A stretch of DNA of 64,000 nt from Bog-756 sp963830165 (GTDB lineage Bacteria > Actinomycetota > Acidimicrobiia > Acidimicrobiales > RAAP-2): contig CAWHKZ010000002.1 in the NCBI GenBank assembly GCA_963830165.1, forward strand, positions 65,498-129,497. The letters are read 5' to 3'. This document shows, piece by piece, positions 9,983-18,807 of this stretch (within the stretch, counting starts at the first letter, position 1; every line of letters starts with the position of its first letter). A program made the position numbers and the translations under genes. The notes beneath the pieces were generated by a model, which did not search any database, was not told the origin of the DNA, and worked only from the letters and a program-made list of their open reading frames with translations.

Positions 9983-11121
9983 ATGCTGACGACCGCCGCG
10001 GTCGCCCCCGCCTACACCGGACTCGAGATCTTCTGGTTCCTGATCATCGCCGTCCTCTGGTCCGGATACTTCGTGCTCGAGGGATTCGACTTCGGGGTGG
10101 GGATGCTCCTCCCCGTGATCGGGAAGTCGGACGTGGACCGGCGGGTGATGATCAACACCATCGGTCCGGTGTGGGACGGCAACGAGGTGTGGCTGCTGGT
10201 CGCCGGGGGCGCCACCTTCGCCGCCTTCCCGAACTGGTACGCCACGCTCTTCAGCGGCTTCTACCTCCCGCTGTTCCTCATCCTGGCCGCCCTCATCTTC
10301 CGCGGCGTGGCCTTCGAGTTCCGCTCGAAGCGGGTGCTCCCCACGTGGCGGCTCGCCTGGGACCACGCCATCTTCTGGGGCAGCCTCGTCCCGTCGCTGC
10401 TGTGGGGTGTGGCCTTCGCCAACATCCTGCGCGGCACACCGATCGGCCCGAACGGCCGCTACCTGGGATCGTTCTTCAACCTGCTCAACATCTACAGCCT
10501 CCTCGGCGGCGTGACCACGCTCCTGCTGTTCGCCCTCCACGGCAGCGTGTTCCTCAACCTGAAGACGACCGGCGTGATCCACGAGCGCGCCAGAAGGTGG
10601 CACGCCGGTTGGCGCCGGCGGCCGCCGTCGCCCTGCTGGCCTTCCTCGCCTGGACCTACGTCAACGCCCGCAACGCCCACGACACGGGCGTCGTGCCCCC
10701 GTTCGTGCCCATCCTCGGCATCGCCGCGGTGGCCGTCGTCGGCTGGCTGCTGCGGGAGAAGCTCAAGGGCTGGGCCTTCGTGGCGAACGCCGTCGCCCTG
10801 GTCTGCCTGGTGGCCACCATCTTCCTCAACCTGTACCCGCGGGTCATGGTGTCGAGCATCTCGCCGGCGTTCGACCTGACCATCGGCAACGCCTCCTCGG
10901 CGCCGTACACGCTGAAGGTGATGACCATCGTCGCCCTGATCTTCACACCGCTGGTGCTCGTCTACCAGGGCTGGTCCTACTGGGTCTTCCGGGCCCGGGT
11001 ACGCCGGCCCGGTGACCCGGTCGAGGTCACGGGCGTCGGGCCCACCACGAACGGGACGTCCAACGGGGCCGGCGCGGTCACCGGCCCGCTGGCCACCGTC
11101 GACGAGGGCGGCACCCCCTGA
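9983..11121 (+). CDS. cydB: Cytochrome bd ubiquinol oxidase subunit II (one frameshift)
   Basis: Second membrane subunit of the bd oxidase. It begins MLTTAAVAPAYTGLEIFWF after a GAGAGAGA ribosome site and shows the CydB hallmarks VLEGFDFGVGMLLP, GPVWDGNEVWLL and RGVAFEFRSK. The frame breaks at about 10593, where a C appears to be missing from a CC(C) run; the next frame continues QKVARRLAPAAAVALLAFL and TM helices to the stop, giving about 380 residues, somewhat longer than E. coli CydB only because of a flexible Gly/Thr-rich tail. The stop overlaps the likely beginning of cydD, so the four genes form one operon. Confidence 0.92.
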
Positions 11122-12903
11122 GCGCCACCGGACCGGTCGACCGCCGGCCGGTCGACCCCCGCCTGCTCGGACGCGCCCGGGCGACCCGCCGCTACCTGGG
11201 CGGCGCCGTGGTCGTGGGACTGGTGGGGACGGCCGCCCTGGTGGCCCAAGCCGTGCTGCTCGGTGCCGATCGTCCAGGAGGTCCTCATCGACCACGACGG
11301 ACCGGACCGCACCGTCCCGGCGCTGGTCGGGCTCGGCGCGGCCTTCGCCGTCCGGGCCGTCGCCGCCTGGGCCGGCGAGGTGGCCGCCCACCGCACGTCG
11401 GCCAAGGTCACGTCCACCCTGCGCCGCCAGCTGCTCACCCGGGCGGTGACCCTCGGCCCGTCGTGGCTGGCCGGCGAGCGCACCGGCGAACTGGCGGCCT
11501 CGGCCACCCGGGCGTCGACGCCCTCGACGGCTACTTCGCCCGCTACCTCCCGACGCTGATCCTGTCCGCGCTGACGCCGGTGGTGCTGCTCGTCTGCATC
11601 GTGACCCGGGACTGGTTCTCGGCGGTCATCCTGGTCGTGACGGTGGCGGTCATCCCCCTGTTCATGGTCCTGCTCGGCCTCGAGGCCACCCGCAACGCCG
11701 ACCGCCAGTGGGCCCGGCTGTCCGGACTGGCCGCCACGTTCTACGACCTCCTCCAGGGAATGCCCACCCTGCGCGCCTTCGGACGGACCGAAGACGGGCG
11801 CCACACCCTGGAGCGGGCCAACCGCGAGCTCCACGAGGAGACCATGTCCACCCTCAAGGTGGCCTTCCTGTCGTCACTGGCGCTCGAGACGATGGCCTCG
11901 GTGGGGACGGCCCTGGTGGCCCTCTTCCTCGGCCTGCGCCTCCTGGACGGGACGCTGCCGCTCGGCACCGCCCTCGCCATCCTGGTGCTCGCCCCCGAGG
12001 TGTACCTGCCGCTGCGGCGGGCCGGGAGCGAGTTCCACGCCGCCGCCGAGGGTCGGGCGGCGGCGGCCCGCATCCTCGACGTGCTGCGACGACGCCGACC
12101 AGCGGCGACCCCGGCGGACCCGGTGGACCGGCGCCCGCTCCCCGACCCCCGCCGCCACCCGGTGCGGCTGGTCGACGTGACGCTGCACCACCCCGGACGG
12201 ACCGAGCCCGTGCTCGACGGCGTCGACCTCTCCCTCGCACCCGGCGAGCACGTGGCGGTGGTGGGCGAGTCCGGCGCGGGCAAGTCGACCCTGCTGGCCG
12301 TGCTCCTCGGCTTCGTGGTGCCCGAGCGGGGCGGCGTGTGGCTCGGGGACGAGCTCCTCGCCGCATGCTCATGGCGCGAGTGGCGCCGCCAGGTCGCCTG
12401 GGTGCCCCAGCGGCCGGCACTGGTGCGCGGGACCATCGAGGACAATCTCCGGCTCGGCAACCCGGACGCCACCGACGCCGAGGTGACCGCGGCCCTGGTG
12501 CGCTCGGGCCTCGACGGCCTGGTGGGGCGCCTGCCCGACGGTCAGGCCACCCCGGTCGGCGAGGGTGGCCTGACCCTCAGCGCCGGCGAGCGCCAGCGCA
12601 TCGCCATCGGCCGGGCCGTGCTGCGCGACGTCCCCGTCGTGCTGCTCGACGAGCCGACCGCCCACCTCGACGCCGCCCGCGAGGACGGACTCGCGCGAAG
12701 CGCTCGCCCCCTGGCTCGAAGGCCGGACCGTCGTGATGGCCGCCCACCGGGGCGGACTCGTCGGCCGGGTCGACCGGACCGTCACCCTGGTGGGCGGACG
12801 GGCCCTGTCCGAGCCCCGGTCGCCCGTCGGCGCGGCGCTCGCCACCACGGCCGCTCTCGTCGGGTCGTCGGGGTCGTCCCGTGCGTCCGGGACGACGCGG
12901 TGA
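11118..12903 (+). CDS. cydD: Thiol reductant ABC exporter subunit CydD (about three frameshifts; start uncertain)
   Basis: Half of the heterodimeric CydDC ABC exporter, which moves reduced thiols (glutathione/cysteine in E. coli) out of the cytoplasm and is needed for bd oxidase assembly. The coding signal starts right at the cydB stop (SATGPVDRRPVDPRLLG) without an obvious ATG; a CTG or upstream start is possible. Transmembrane domain first, then the nucleotide-binding domain with Walker A GESGAGKST, signature LSAGERQR and Walker B VVLLDEPT. Frame breaks at about 11262, 11505 and 12695, at least the second fitting a lost base in a G run. The stop overlaps the cydC GTG by four bases (GTGA). 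Confidence 0.85.
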
Positions 12904-14650
12904 CCGGCGACCGGGCGGTCCTGTCCCGGGTCCTGCGCATCGGCGCGCCCGACGGGCCCCGCTTCCTGCTCAGCACCGTGCTCGGGACGGCGGCGGCCCT
13001 CTGCACGGTCGGTCTGCTGGCCTGCTCCGGTGCCCTCATCGACAAGGCGGCGCTGCGGCCGCCGCTCTACACGCTCACCGTCCTGATGGCCGCCGTCCAG
13101 CTCCTCGCCCTGTCGCGCGGACCGCTGCGGTACGCCGAGCGGCTGGTATCCCACGACGCGGCCCTCGGCGCCCTCGGCCGGGTGCGGCTGTGGCTCTACG
13201 ACCAGATCGCCCCGCGGTCACCGGCCGGCGTCGCCGGTTGGCGGGACGGCGACCTGCTGGCCCGGGCCACGGCCGATGTCGACCTGTTGCAGGACGTCTA
13301 CCTGCGGGGGGTCGCCCCGCTGGTGGTGGCGGGCGCCACCACGGTCACCACCGTGGCCGTGGTGACCGTGGTGGCGCCAGCCGGCGGGGCGGTGCTGGCC
13401 GTCTTCCTGCTCGGCGGGTGCGCGGCGGCCTCGGGGCTGGCCTGGGCCCGCCGGCGCCACCTCGGCAGCGGCGAGGGCGCGCTTCGCGGTGAGCTCGGCG
13501 CCGATGTGGTCGAACTGCTGCAGGCGGCACCCGACCTGGTGGCCATGGGCCGCGACGAGGAGTACCTGGAACGGGCGCTCGCCTCCGACGCCGCCCTCGA
13601 GCGCCGGTCCCGCCACCGGTCGTGGTCCGACGGGGCCGTGTCCGCCCTGGTGATGCTGTGCACCGGTGGCGCGGTCATCGGCCTGCTTGCCGTGTCCACG
13701 GCGGCCATCGCCGCCCACCGGATGCCGGGCTTCATGGCCGCCGTGCTGCCGCTGGCGCGCTCGGGGCCTTCGAGGTGGTGGCCCCGGCGGCCGATGCCGT
13801 GGCCCGCATGGCTGACCACCGCGAGGCGGCGACCCGCCTGGTGGCCGTGGCCGACCTGCCGGTACCCGTGCGCGACCCGGACGTGACGGCGCCGCTGCCC
13901 GACGGGTCCGACGTCGCCCTGGAGGAGGCCGTCCTGCGCTACATCCCCGGCGGGCGACGGGTGCTCGACGGGCTGTCCCTGGCCGTGCCCGAAGGCCACC
14001 ACCTGGCCGTGGTCGGGCCCAGCGGAGCGGGCAAGAGCAGCATCGTCAACGTGCTCCTGCGCTTCTGGCCCCTGGAGTCGGGAACGGCCCGCCTCGGCGG
14101 CGCTTCCCTGGCCGGGCTGGCCCAGGACGGGGTGCGGAGCCGGATCGGCTGGGTCGGCCAGGACGCCCACCTGTTCCCCACCACCATCGCCGGGAACATC
14201 GCCGTGGCCCGGCCCGACGCCGGCCCGGCCGAGATCGCCGAAGCTGCCCGGCGGGCCCAGCTCGGCCCCTGGATCGACTCGCTGCCCGAGGGCATGGAGA
14301 CACCCGTCGGCGAACGGGGGGCGCGCCTGTCCGGTGGCCAGCGTCAGCGGGTGGCCCTGGCCCGCGCCCTGCTGGCCGGGGCGCCGGTGCTGGTGCTCGA
14401 CGAGCCCACCTCCGGACTCGACCGTCCGACGGCCCGCCGCCTGCTCGACGACGTGGTGACGGCCTCCGAGGGGACGACGGTGGTCTACATCACCCACCGG
14501 GACGAGGAGCTCGCCCGGTTCGACGACGTGGCCGTCGTCGACGCCGGCCGGGTGGTGGCCCGAACGGGCGGCGGGGGTCAGTGCGCGGCGGGCACGATGG
14601 GGAAGCGGACGGTGACGGTGCCGCCCTCCGACGCCGTCGTGACCGGGTAG
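12900..14650 (+). CDS. cydC: Thiol reductant ABC exporter subunit CydC (one frameshift)
   Basis: Partner half-transporter to CydD. It starts at a GTG overlapping the cydD stop and encodes a six-helix exporter domain followed by a nucleotide-binding domain with Walker A GPSGAGKSS, signature LSGGQRQR, Walker B VLVLDEPT and the H-loop YITHRDEE. The frame breaks at about 13758, consistent with one lost base in GCGCTCGGGG; the restored protein is about 583 residues. The final 24 codons overlap the 3' end of the convergent GNAT gene by 73 bp, so the true C-terminus may be shorter if another indel is present. Operon with cydA, cydB and cydD. Confidence 0.87.
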
Positions 14651-15141
14651 CCCGACGACAGGAACACGGCCAGCATGGCTCTGTTCTCGCTCAGGGTCTG
14701 CGCCTGGAAGGACGTGATGCCGCGGGGCCGGGCGGCATCGGCCAGGTGGACGAGCAGCCGCGAGCCGATCCCCCGGTGCTGGTAGGCGTCGGTGACCACG
14801 AAGGCCACCTCGGCCTCGTCGGTGCCGCCCAGCCGCTCGTACCGGCCCACGCCGACGATCCGGCCGTCGTCCACCACCACGAAGGCCATCCGGTCCGCGT
14901 AGTCGACGTGGGTGAACCGCTCGAGCTCGCCGTCGGACAGGTGCGGGTGGGCGAAGAAGAACCGGCGGTAGACCGACCGGGGCGACAGGCTCTCGTGGAA
15001 GGCCGTCATGGCCGGGCCGTCGCTGTCCCGGATGGGGCGGAAGACGACCTCGGTGCCGTCCCGCAGCTGCTCGGTGCACTCGAGCCCCGACGGGTACGCG
15101 GGGGAGGCGTGCGCCGCTCCGGCGCCGGTTCCGTCGGCCAT
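14578..15141 (-). CDS. GNAT-family N-acetyltransferase, protein-acetyltransferase (Pat)-like
   Basis: A 187-residue acetyl-CoA-dependent acetyltransferase. VVFRPIRDSDGPAMTAFHES followed by LSPRSVYRRFFF is the N-terminal signature of the GNAT domain found in protein lysine acetyltransferases such as Pat; VTDAYQHRGIGSRLLVHLAD is the acetyl-CoA pyrophosphate loop (Q/RxxGxG/A). In mycobacteria Pat fuses a cyclic-nucleotide domain to this domain and regulates acyl-CoA synthetases; here the regulatory domain is absent. Whether the substrate is protein or a small molecule cannot be told. It is convergent with cydC. Confidence 0.8.
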   Translation of the reverse strand: MADGTGAGAAHASPAYPSGLECTEQLRDGTEVVFRPIRDSDGPAMTAFHESLSPRSVYRRFFFAHPHLSDGELERFTHVDYADRMAFVVVDDGRIVGVGRYERLGGTDEAEVAFVVTDAYQHRGIGSRLLVHLADAARPRGITSFQAQTLSENRAMLAVFLSSGYPVTTASEGGTVTVRFPIVPAAH

Positions 15142-15197
15142 CGCCCGATGCTAGGTCCGCGGGGCCGGACCCGCCCCGGGATGCGAGGCGTGTGGGC

Positions 15198-15644
15198 TCA
15201 GCGTACGGGGTGCGAGGGGCGCAACGGCTTGCCCGGACGGGTGAAGGGGCCACTCGTCGGGGCGATCCGCTGCAGGGTGCCCCCGGCGGTGCGGATCTGT
15301 CGTTCGATGTCGGCCAGCGCGCCGATGGCCGAGGCGTCGATCACCCGGAGCCCGTCGGTACACAGCTCGATGTCGCGGCTGCCGTCGGCCAGCAGTTCAC
15401 GGACGACCTCGTCCAGCGTGGCCGCGGTGGTGCCGTCCAACCGGCCGGCCATGCGGATGCGCACCGGCTCGGCGCCGGCCTCGACCCACAACTCGAGGGC
15501 CACGTCGCCCCTCCAGTCGGCCAGTCCGAGGGGCTCGGCCAGTCCGACGGACGGTGTCCCGGGCTGGTCGGGCACGCCCGACCTCCTCCGCACCACCGCC
15601 ACCGCCTGGTCCGGCTCCACCGCCGGGGTCTCCTCGACCATCAT
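15198..15644 (-). CDS. STAS-domain protein, anti-sigma-factor-antagonist-like
   Basis: A 148-residue protein starting at paired ATGs with a strong upstream GGAGG on the minus strand. After a 50-residue variable leader comes a STAS-like fold: VRIRMAGRLDGTTAATLDEV, then SRDIELCTDGLRVIDASAIG, where the DASAIGAL segment sits at the position of the phosphorylatable Ser loop (DSSGL/DASAL) of SpoIIAA/RsbV antagonists. It may therefore act in a partner-switching pathway, though no anti-sigma kinase or sigma factor is nearby. DevR-like boxes lie in the upstream gap shared with the divergent coiled-coil gene. Confidence 0.68.
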   Translation of the reverse strand: MMVEETPAVEPDQAVAVVRRRSGVPDQPGTPSVGLAEPLGLADWRGDVALELWVEAGAEPVRIRMAGRLDGTTAATLDEVVRELLADGSRDIELCTDGLRVIDASAIGALADIERQIRTAGGTLQRIAPTSGPFTRPGKPLRPSHPVR

Positions 15645-15770
15645 GGACTCCACCTCCGCTCGGGCGCTGCCGCCACTCCATCTTGGCCCAGTGGGCCCGC
15701 CGACGCTTGCTGCCGCCGGACCCCGATCTGGTCCACCCATGATGGTAGAGGGTCTTCCCGGGTTCCAGAT

Positions 15771-15785
15771 GCCGAAGGTCCCGAT
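15771..15785 (-). promoter_or_regulatory. DevR (DosR)-like box, STAS side
   Basis: On the minus strand this reads ATCGGGACCTTCGGC; the core GGACCTTCGGC is identical over 11 bases to the box upstream of cydA, and the leading GGGAC matches the mycobacterial DosR consensus half-site. The second half-site is weaker. It is 127 bp upstream of the STAS start. Confidence 0.42.
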
Positions 15786-15857
15786 CCGGTTGCGACTCCG
15801 ACCCGGAAACAGGTGTCCACCAGCATGTTCGCCGGGCCCCGGGTGGTCCCCCCGCAG

Positions 15858-15872
15858 AGGACGTTCGGCCCT
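15858..15872 (+). promoter_or_regulatory. DevR (DosR)-like box, coiled-coil gene side
   Basis: AGGACGTTCGGCCCT differs at one base from the box upstream of cydA. It ends 91 bp before the ATG of the coiled-coil gene. Two copies this similar, both in intergenic DNA of one gene block that also encodes a DevR-like regulator, are unlikely to be chance, though regulation is inferred. Confidence 0.52.
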
Positions 15873-15963
15873 ACCGGGTCCGCCCCGCACCCGCCACTCT
15901 GGCCGTACGGATGTTCCAGAACACCCCCGACGAACTGGGACTCCCCGACCGAGGAGGTATCTC

Positions 15964-16288
15964 ATGACGACGAGCGACGACCGACAGGCGACGGAACCGG
16001 GGTCCACCATCGAGCGGCTCGAGCGCGTGCTCGAGGAGTGGAGGGGCCGGATCGACGAGCTCCTCGTCCGGATCGACCTGGGCTCGAAGGACGGCTCCGA
16101 GGCCGTCCGTGCCCGGGCGACGGCGGCGCAGAACGCCTACCTGGCGGCCAAGAACCAGCTCCAGCAGATCCCCAAGGACACCGGAGCCAACATCGGGTCG
16201 ATGCGCGCCGGCGTGGAGAAGTTGATCGACGACCTCCGCCAGGCCTACGACTCGGCCGAGAGCGCTGCTCCGGCGGGGTCGCGGGTAG
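15964..16288 (+). CDS. Small coiled-coil protein of unknown function (probable frameshift near 3' end)
   Basis: Starts MTTSDDRQATEP after an excellent GAGGAGGTATCTC ribosome site. The body is charged and helical (IERLERVLEEWRGRIDELLV, then LAAKNQLQQIPK and SMRAGVEKLIDDLRQAYDSA), a coiled-coil-like pattern. The open frame continues far past this, through another gene's region, with non-protein-like composition; a one-base indel at about 16265-16285 would bring in the TAG at 16286, giving about 108 residues. I recognise no family. A DevR-like box upstream and the neighbouring regulators suggest a stress-induced protein, which is inference. Confidence 0.6.
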
Positions 16289-16342
16289 CGGGTGCGTGTG
16301 GACGGGGCCCGCGAGAGCACGGATGGAGCCGACACCGGTGGG

Positions 16343-16717
16343 ATGCCCGGGAACCGGGACGCGATGACCAACGCGATGTACTCCGAACTGCTCGAGGCGG
16401 TGCTCGCCTACGAGGCCGATCCCGAGGCGAGACCGCTTTCGCAGGGACCGCTGGCCGACGTGCTGCGCCTGCGCCGCGCACTGGACCGCCGGTCCTCGCG
16501 CGACGACCCCGGGTGGGCGCTGCAGGCCGTGGCCGACCAGCTGGCCTACGACGCGGCCCTCGTCCGCCTGGCCCGGCGCCGGGGGATCGGCGCCGAACTG
16601 GCCCGGTTCGACCATCCCGAGCAGGGCCGGGCGGAACTAGAGGAGGCGCTGCTGGCCAGAGGCGTCAACCTGTCCCGGCGCACCGCGCCGAGTGCGGAGG
16701 CCGCGGACAGCGGCTGA
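16343..16717 (+). CDS. Small conserved-looking protein of unknown function
   Basis: About 124 residues, mostly helical, with segments MYSELLEAVLAYEADPEARP, LADVLRLRRALDRRSS and LVRLARRRGIGAELARFDHP. Codon use is strongly GC3-biased like real genes here. The start is uncertain: in-frame ATGs at 16343, 16364 and 16376 and a GTG at 16292 are all possible; no strong ribosome site separates them. It could be co-transcribed with the coiled-coil gene just upstream. No recognisable domain. It is convergent with the response-regulator gene. Confidence 0.55.
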   Translation: MPGNRDAMTNAMYSELLEAVLAYEADPEARPLSQGPLADVLRLRRALDRRSSRDDPGWALQAVADQLAYDAALVRLARRRGIGAELARFDHPEQGRAELEEALLARGVNLSRRTAPSAEAADSG

Positions 16718-16736
16718 TCGGGCCGTCGGCCGGTCG

Positions 16737-17408
16737 TCAGGTTCCGGAGGCGTCGGTGCGGCGCTCGCGCTCGGTCCGCTCGTGGATCCGGGTGGCGTAT
16801 GCGGCGGCCTGGGTGCGGCGCTCCATGCCCAGTTTGGTCAGCAGGTTGGAGACGTAGTTCTTGACGGTCTTCTCGGCCAGGAACATGGCCTCGGCGATCT
16901 GGCGGTTGGTCTTGCCCTCGGCGATCAGGTCGAGGATCCGGCGCTCCTGGTGGGTGAGGGTGGCGAGCAGCGGCTCCTCCTCCGGACCCTCCCGCAGGCG
17001 CCGCAGCACCCGGTCGGTCAGGGCCGGGTCGAGCAGCGACTCGCCGGCCGCCACCCGTCGGACGTCGTCGATGAGGCTGTTGCCGCCCACCTGCTTGAGC
17101 ACGTACCCCGACGAGCCCGCCATGATCGAGGCGAACAGCGCCTCGTCGTCGGCGTACGACGTGAGCATGATGCACGCGACGGTCGGGGACTGGGCGCGGA
17201 TGTCGCGGCAGACCTCGACCCCGCTGCCGTCGGGCAGGCGGACGTCCAGGATGGCGACGTCGGGCTGGAGGGCGGGGATCCGGCTGAGAGCCTCCGCCAC
17301 CGTGCCCGCCTCCCCCACCACCTCGAGATCGTCGGTCGACTCGAGCAGGGAGCGCAGTCCGGTGCGGACGATCTCGTGGTCATCGAGGAGGAATACTCGG
17401 ATGGTCAT
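16737..17408 (-). CDS. devR: NarL/LuxR-family response regulator, DevR (DosR)-like
   Basis: A 223-residue DNA-binding response regulator. The receiver domain has the acidic pair LLDDHE (Asp9, Asp10), the phosphoacceptor in VAILDVRLPDG (Asp55), the Thr/Ser switch in IMLTSYAD and the Lys in GYVLKQVGG. The output domain is a LuxR-type helix-turn-helix, LTHQERRILDLIAEGKTNRQ followed by KTVKNYVSNLLTKLGM. Spacing and motifs (GTVAEALSRIP, DPALTDRVL) closely follow mycobacterial DevR/DosR, the hypoxia and nitric-oxide response regulator. It is divergent from a matching sensor kinase across 72 bp. DevR-like boxes occur upstream of cydA and between the STAS and coiled-coil genes. Confidence 0.85.
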   Translation of the reverse strand: MTIRVFLLDDHEIVRTGLRSLLESTDDLEVVGEAGTVAEALSRIPALQPDVAILDVRLPDGSGVEVCRDIRAQSPTVACIMLTSYADDEALFASIMAGSSGYVLKQVGGNSLIDDVRRVAAGESLLDPALTDRVLRRLREGPEEEPLLATLTHQERRILDLIAEGKTNRQIAEAMFLAEKTVKNYVSNLLTKLGMERRTQAAAYATRIHERTERERRTDASGT

Positions 17409-17480
17409 GAACGTCCATTTGAGCACGTCAGCAGGCCGCTCGTCATGGGAAACGGCGACCGCAGGGCCTACGCTGGCCGG

Positions 17481-18692
17481 GTGACCGGCGAAATGGAGCG
17501 GATCGATGCGGCGTACGACGCCATCGAGGACCCGACCAGGTTGCGCCGGGTCCTCGAGGCCACCCTGCTCCTCGAGTCCAACCTCGATCTCGGCGAGCTG
17601 CTCCACCACATCGTGGCCGAGGCCCGATCGCTGGCCAACGCCCGGTACGGCGCGCTGGGCGTGCTGGACGAGGCGGGCACCGCGACCACCGAATTCCTGG
17701 TCTCCGGACTCGACCCCGACGACGAACGCCACCTCCTCGAGGGGCCGCTCCCGACGGGCCAGGGCGTCCTCGGGCTGCTGATCAGGGACCCCCGGCCGAT
17801 CCGCATCCGGGTCATCGCCGACCACCCCGCCAGCGCCGGGTTCCCGCCCGGGCACCCGCCCATGACGTCGTTCCTCGGATCGCCGATCCGGGTCCAGGAG
17901 CGCGTCTACGGGAACCTCTACCTCACGGACAAGTTCGACGCCGACGAGTTCACCTCCGACGACGAGGCGGTCATCGAGGCGCTGGCCGTGGCGGCGGGCA
18001 TCGCCGTGGAGAACGCCCGGCTGCACCAGCGGGCGGGCGAGATCGCCGTCTACCAGGACCGGGACCGGATGGCCCGGGACCTCCACGACGGCGTCATCCA
18101 GCGGCTGTTCGCCATCGGGCTGTCGTTGCAGGGGCTGGCGACCATGCCCGGGGCGCGGGCCGTCGGTCCCCACATCCAGTCGGTCATCGCCGACATCGAC
18201 GAGACCATCACCCAGGTGCGGGCCACCATCTTCGAGCTGGGCGGATCCGAGGGGGGCCGGGGCATCCGCGCCCAGGTCACCGCCCTCGCCGGGGAGCTCC
18301 GGCCGGTGGTCGGCTTCGACGTGCCCGTCGAGTTCCACGGGGCCGTCGACACCTGGGTGTCCGGCGCGATGTCCGACCAGCTGCTGCCGACGCTGCGCGA
18401 GGCGCTGACCAACGTGGGCCGCCACTCGGGGGCGACCCGGGCCCGGGTGCGGCTGTCCGCGGTCGGCCGGCTCCTGCGCCTCGAGGTCACCGACAACGGC
18501 ACCGGCTTCGGCGTGTCACCCTCCCCCGGAGGCGGGATGGGGCTCCGCAACATGCGGCACCGGGCCGAGTCCCTCGGCGGCAGCTTCGAGGTGACCCACC
18601 CGGCGATCGGAGGCACCACCCTCCTGTGGGAGGTCCCCCTCGTCCCCGACCGCATGTCCGGCACCGCCCGCGGGACCAAATCCTCTACTTGA
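17481..18692 (+). CDS. devS: GAF-domain sensor histidine kinase, DevS/DosT-like
   Basis: A 403-residue cytoplasmic HisKA_3 kinase, presumed partner of the divergent DevR-like regulator. One GAF domain (about residues 39-181: LHHIVAEARSLANARYGALG to AAGIAVENARL) is followed by the dimerisation and phosphoacceptor segment RDRMARDLHDGVIQRLFAIG (His202) and an ATPase domain with LREALTNVGRHSG, VTDNGTGF and GMGLRNMRHRAESLGG. Mycobacterial DevS and DosT have two GAF domains with haem in the first; only one is present here, so oxygen or NO sensing by haem is not assured. I chose the GTG at 17481; an upstream ATG at 17445 is possible. Confidence 0.85.
   Translation: MTGEMERIDAAYDAIEDPTRLRRVLEATLLLESNLDLGELLHHIVAEARSLANARYGALGVLDEAGTATTEFLVSGLDPDDERHLLEGPLPTGQGVLGLLIRDPRPIRIRVIADHPASAGFPPGHPPMTSFLGSPIRVQERVYGNLYLTDKFDADEFTSDDEAVIEALAVAAGIAVENARLHQRAGEIAVYQDRDRMARDLHDGVIQRLFAIGLSLQGLATMPGARAVGPHIQSVIADIDETITQVRATIFELGGSEGGRGIRAQVTALAGELRPVVGFDVPVEFHGAVDTWVSGAMSDQLLPTLREALTNVGRHSGATRARVRLSAVGRLLRLEVTDNGTGFGVSPSPGGGMGLRNMRHRAESLGGSFEVTHPAIGGTTLLWEVPLVPDRMSGTARGTKSST
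18672..18685 (+). promoter_or_regulatory. Weak DevR-like box upstream of usp
   Basis: GGGACCAAATCCTC matches the DosR consensus at about 10 of 14 positions, with an intact first half-site but a poor second. It lies in the last codons of the kinase gene, about 120 bp before the universal stress protein start. A further half-site, TAGGGCCG, begins at 18721. Suggestive only. Confidence 0.3.
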
Positions 18693-18807
18693 CCGCCGGG
18701 GCGCTCCCTAGCGTTCGAGGTAGGGCCGGGAGGGCGACGGAGGCACCGTCACCACGCCGACAGAGGTCGTGCCCACGGGAAACGTGCCCGCAGGAGAGGA
18801 GGTCGAC

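Larger units (their letters stand above)
15645..15963. other. 319-bp divergent intergenic region with two DevR-like boxes
   Basis: Gap between the STAS gene (minus) and a small coiled-coil gene (plus). No credible ORF is seen. It holds the two box-like sequences described separately, 87 bp apart, placed so that one could serve each divergent gene, and ends with a strong GAGGAGG ribosome site for the plus-strand gene. Confidence 0.7.

Noticed and set aside
8606..14000. Programmed ribosomal frameshifting in the cyd genes
   Set aside because: Breaks occur at unrelated positions without slippery heptamers or a common element, and similar breaks occur in many unrelated genes; random indels explain them better.
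16286..16857. Extension of the coiled-coil protein to 16857 in the same frame
   Set aside because: The extension is antisense-like and overlaps a better gene on the same strand and the response-regulator gene on the other.
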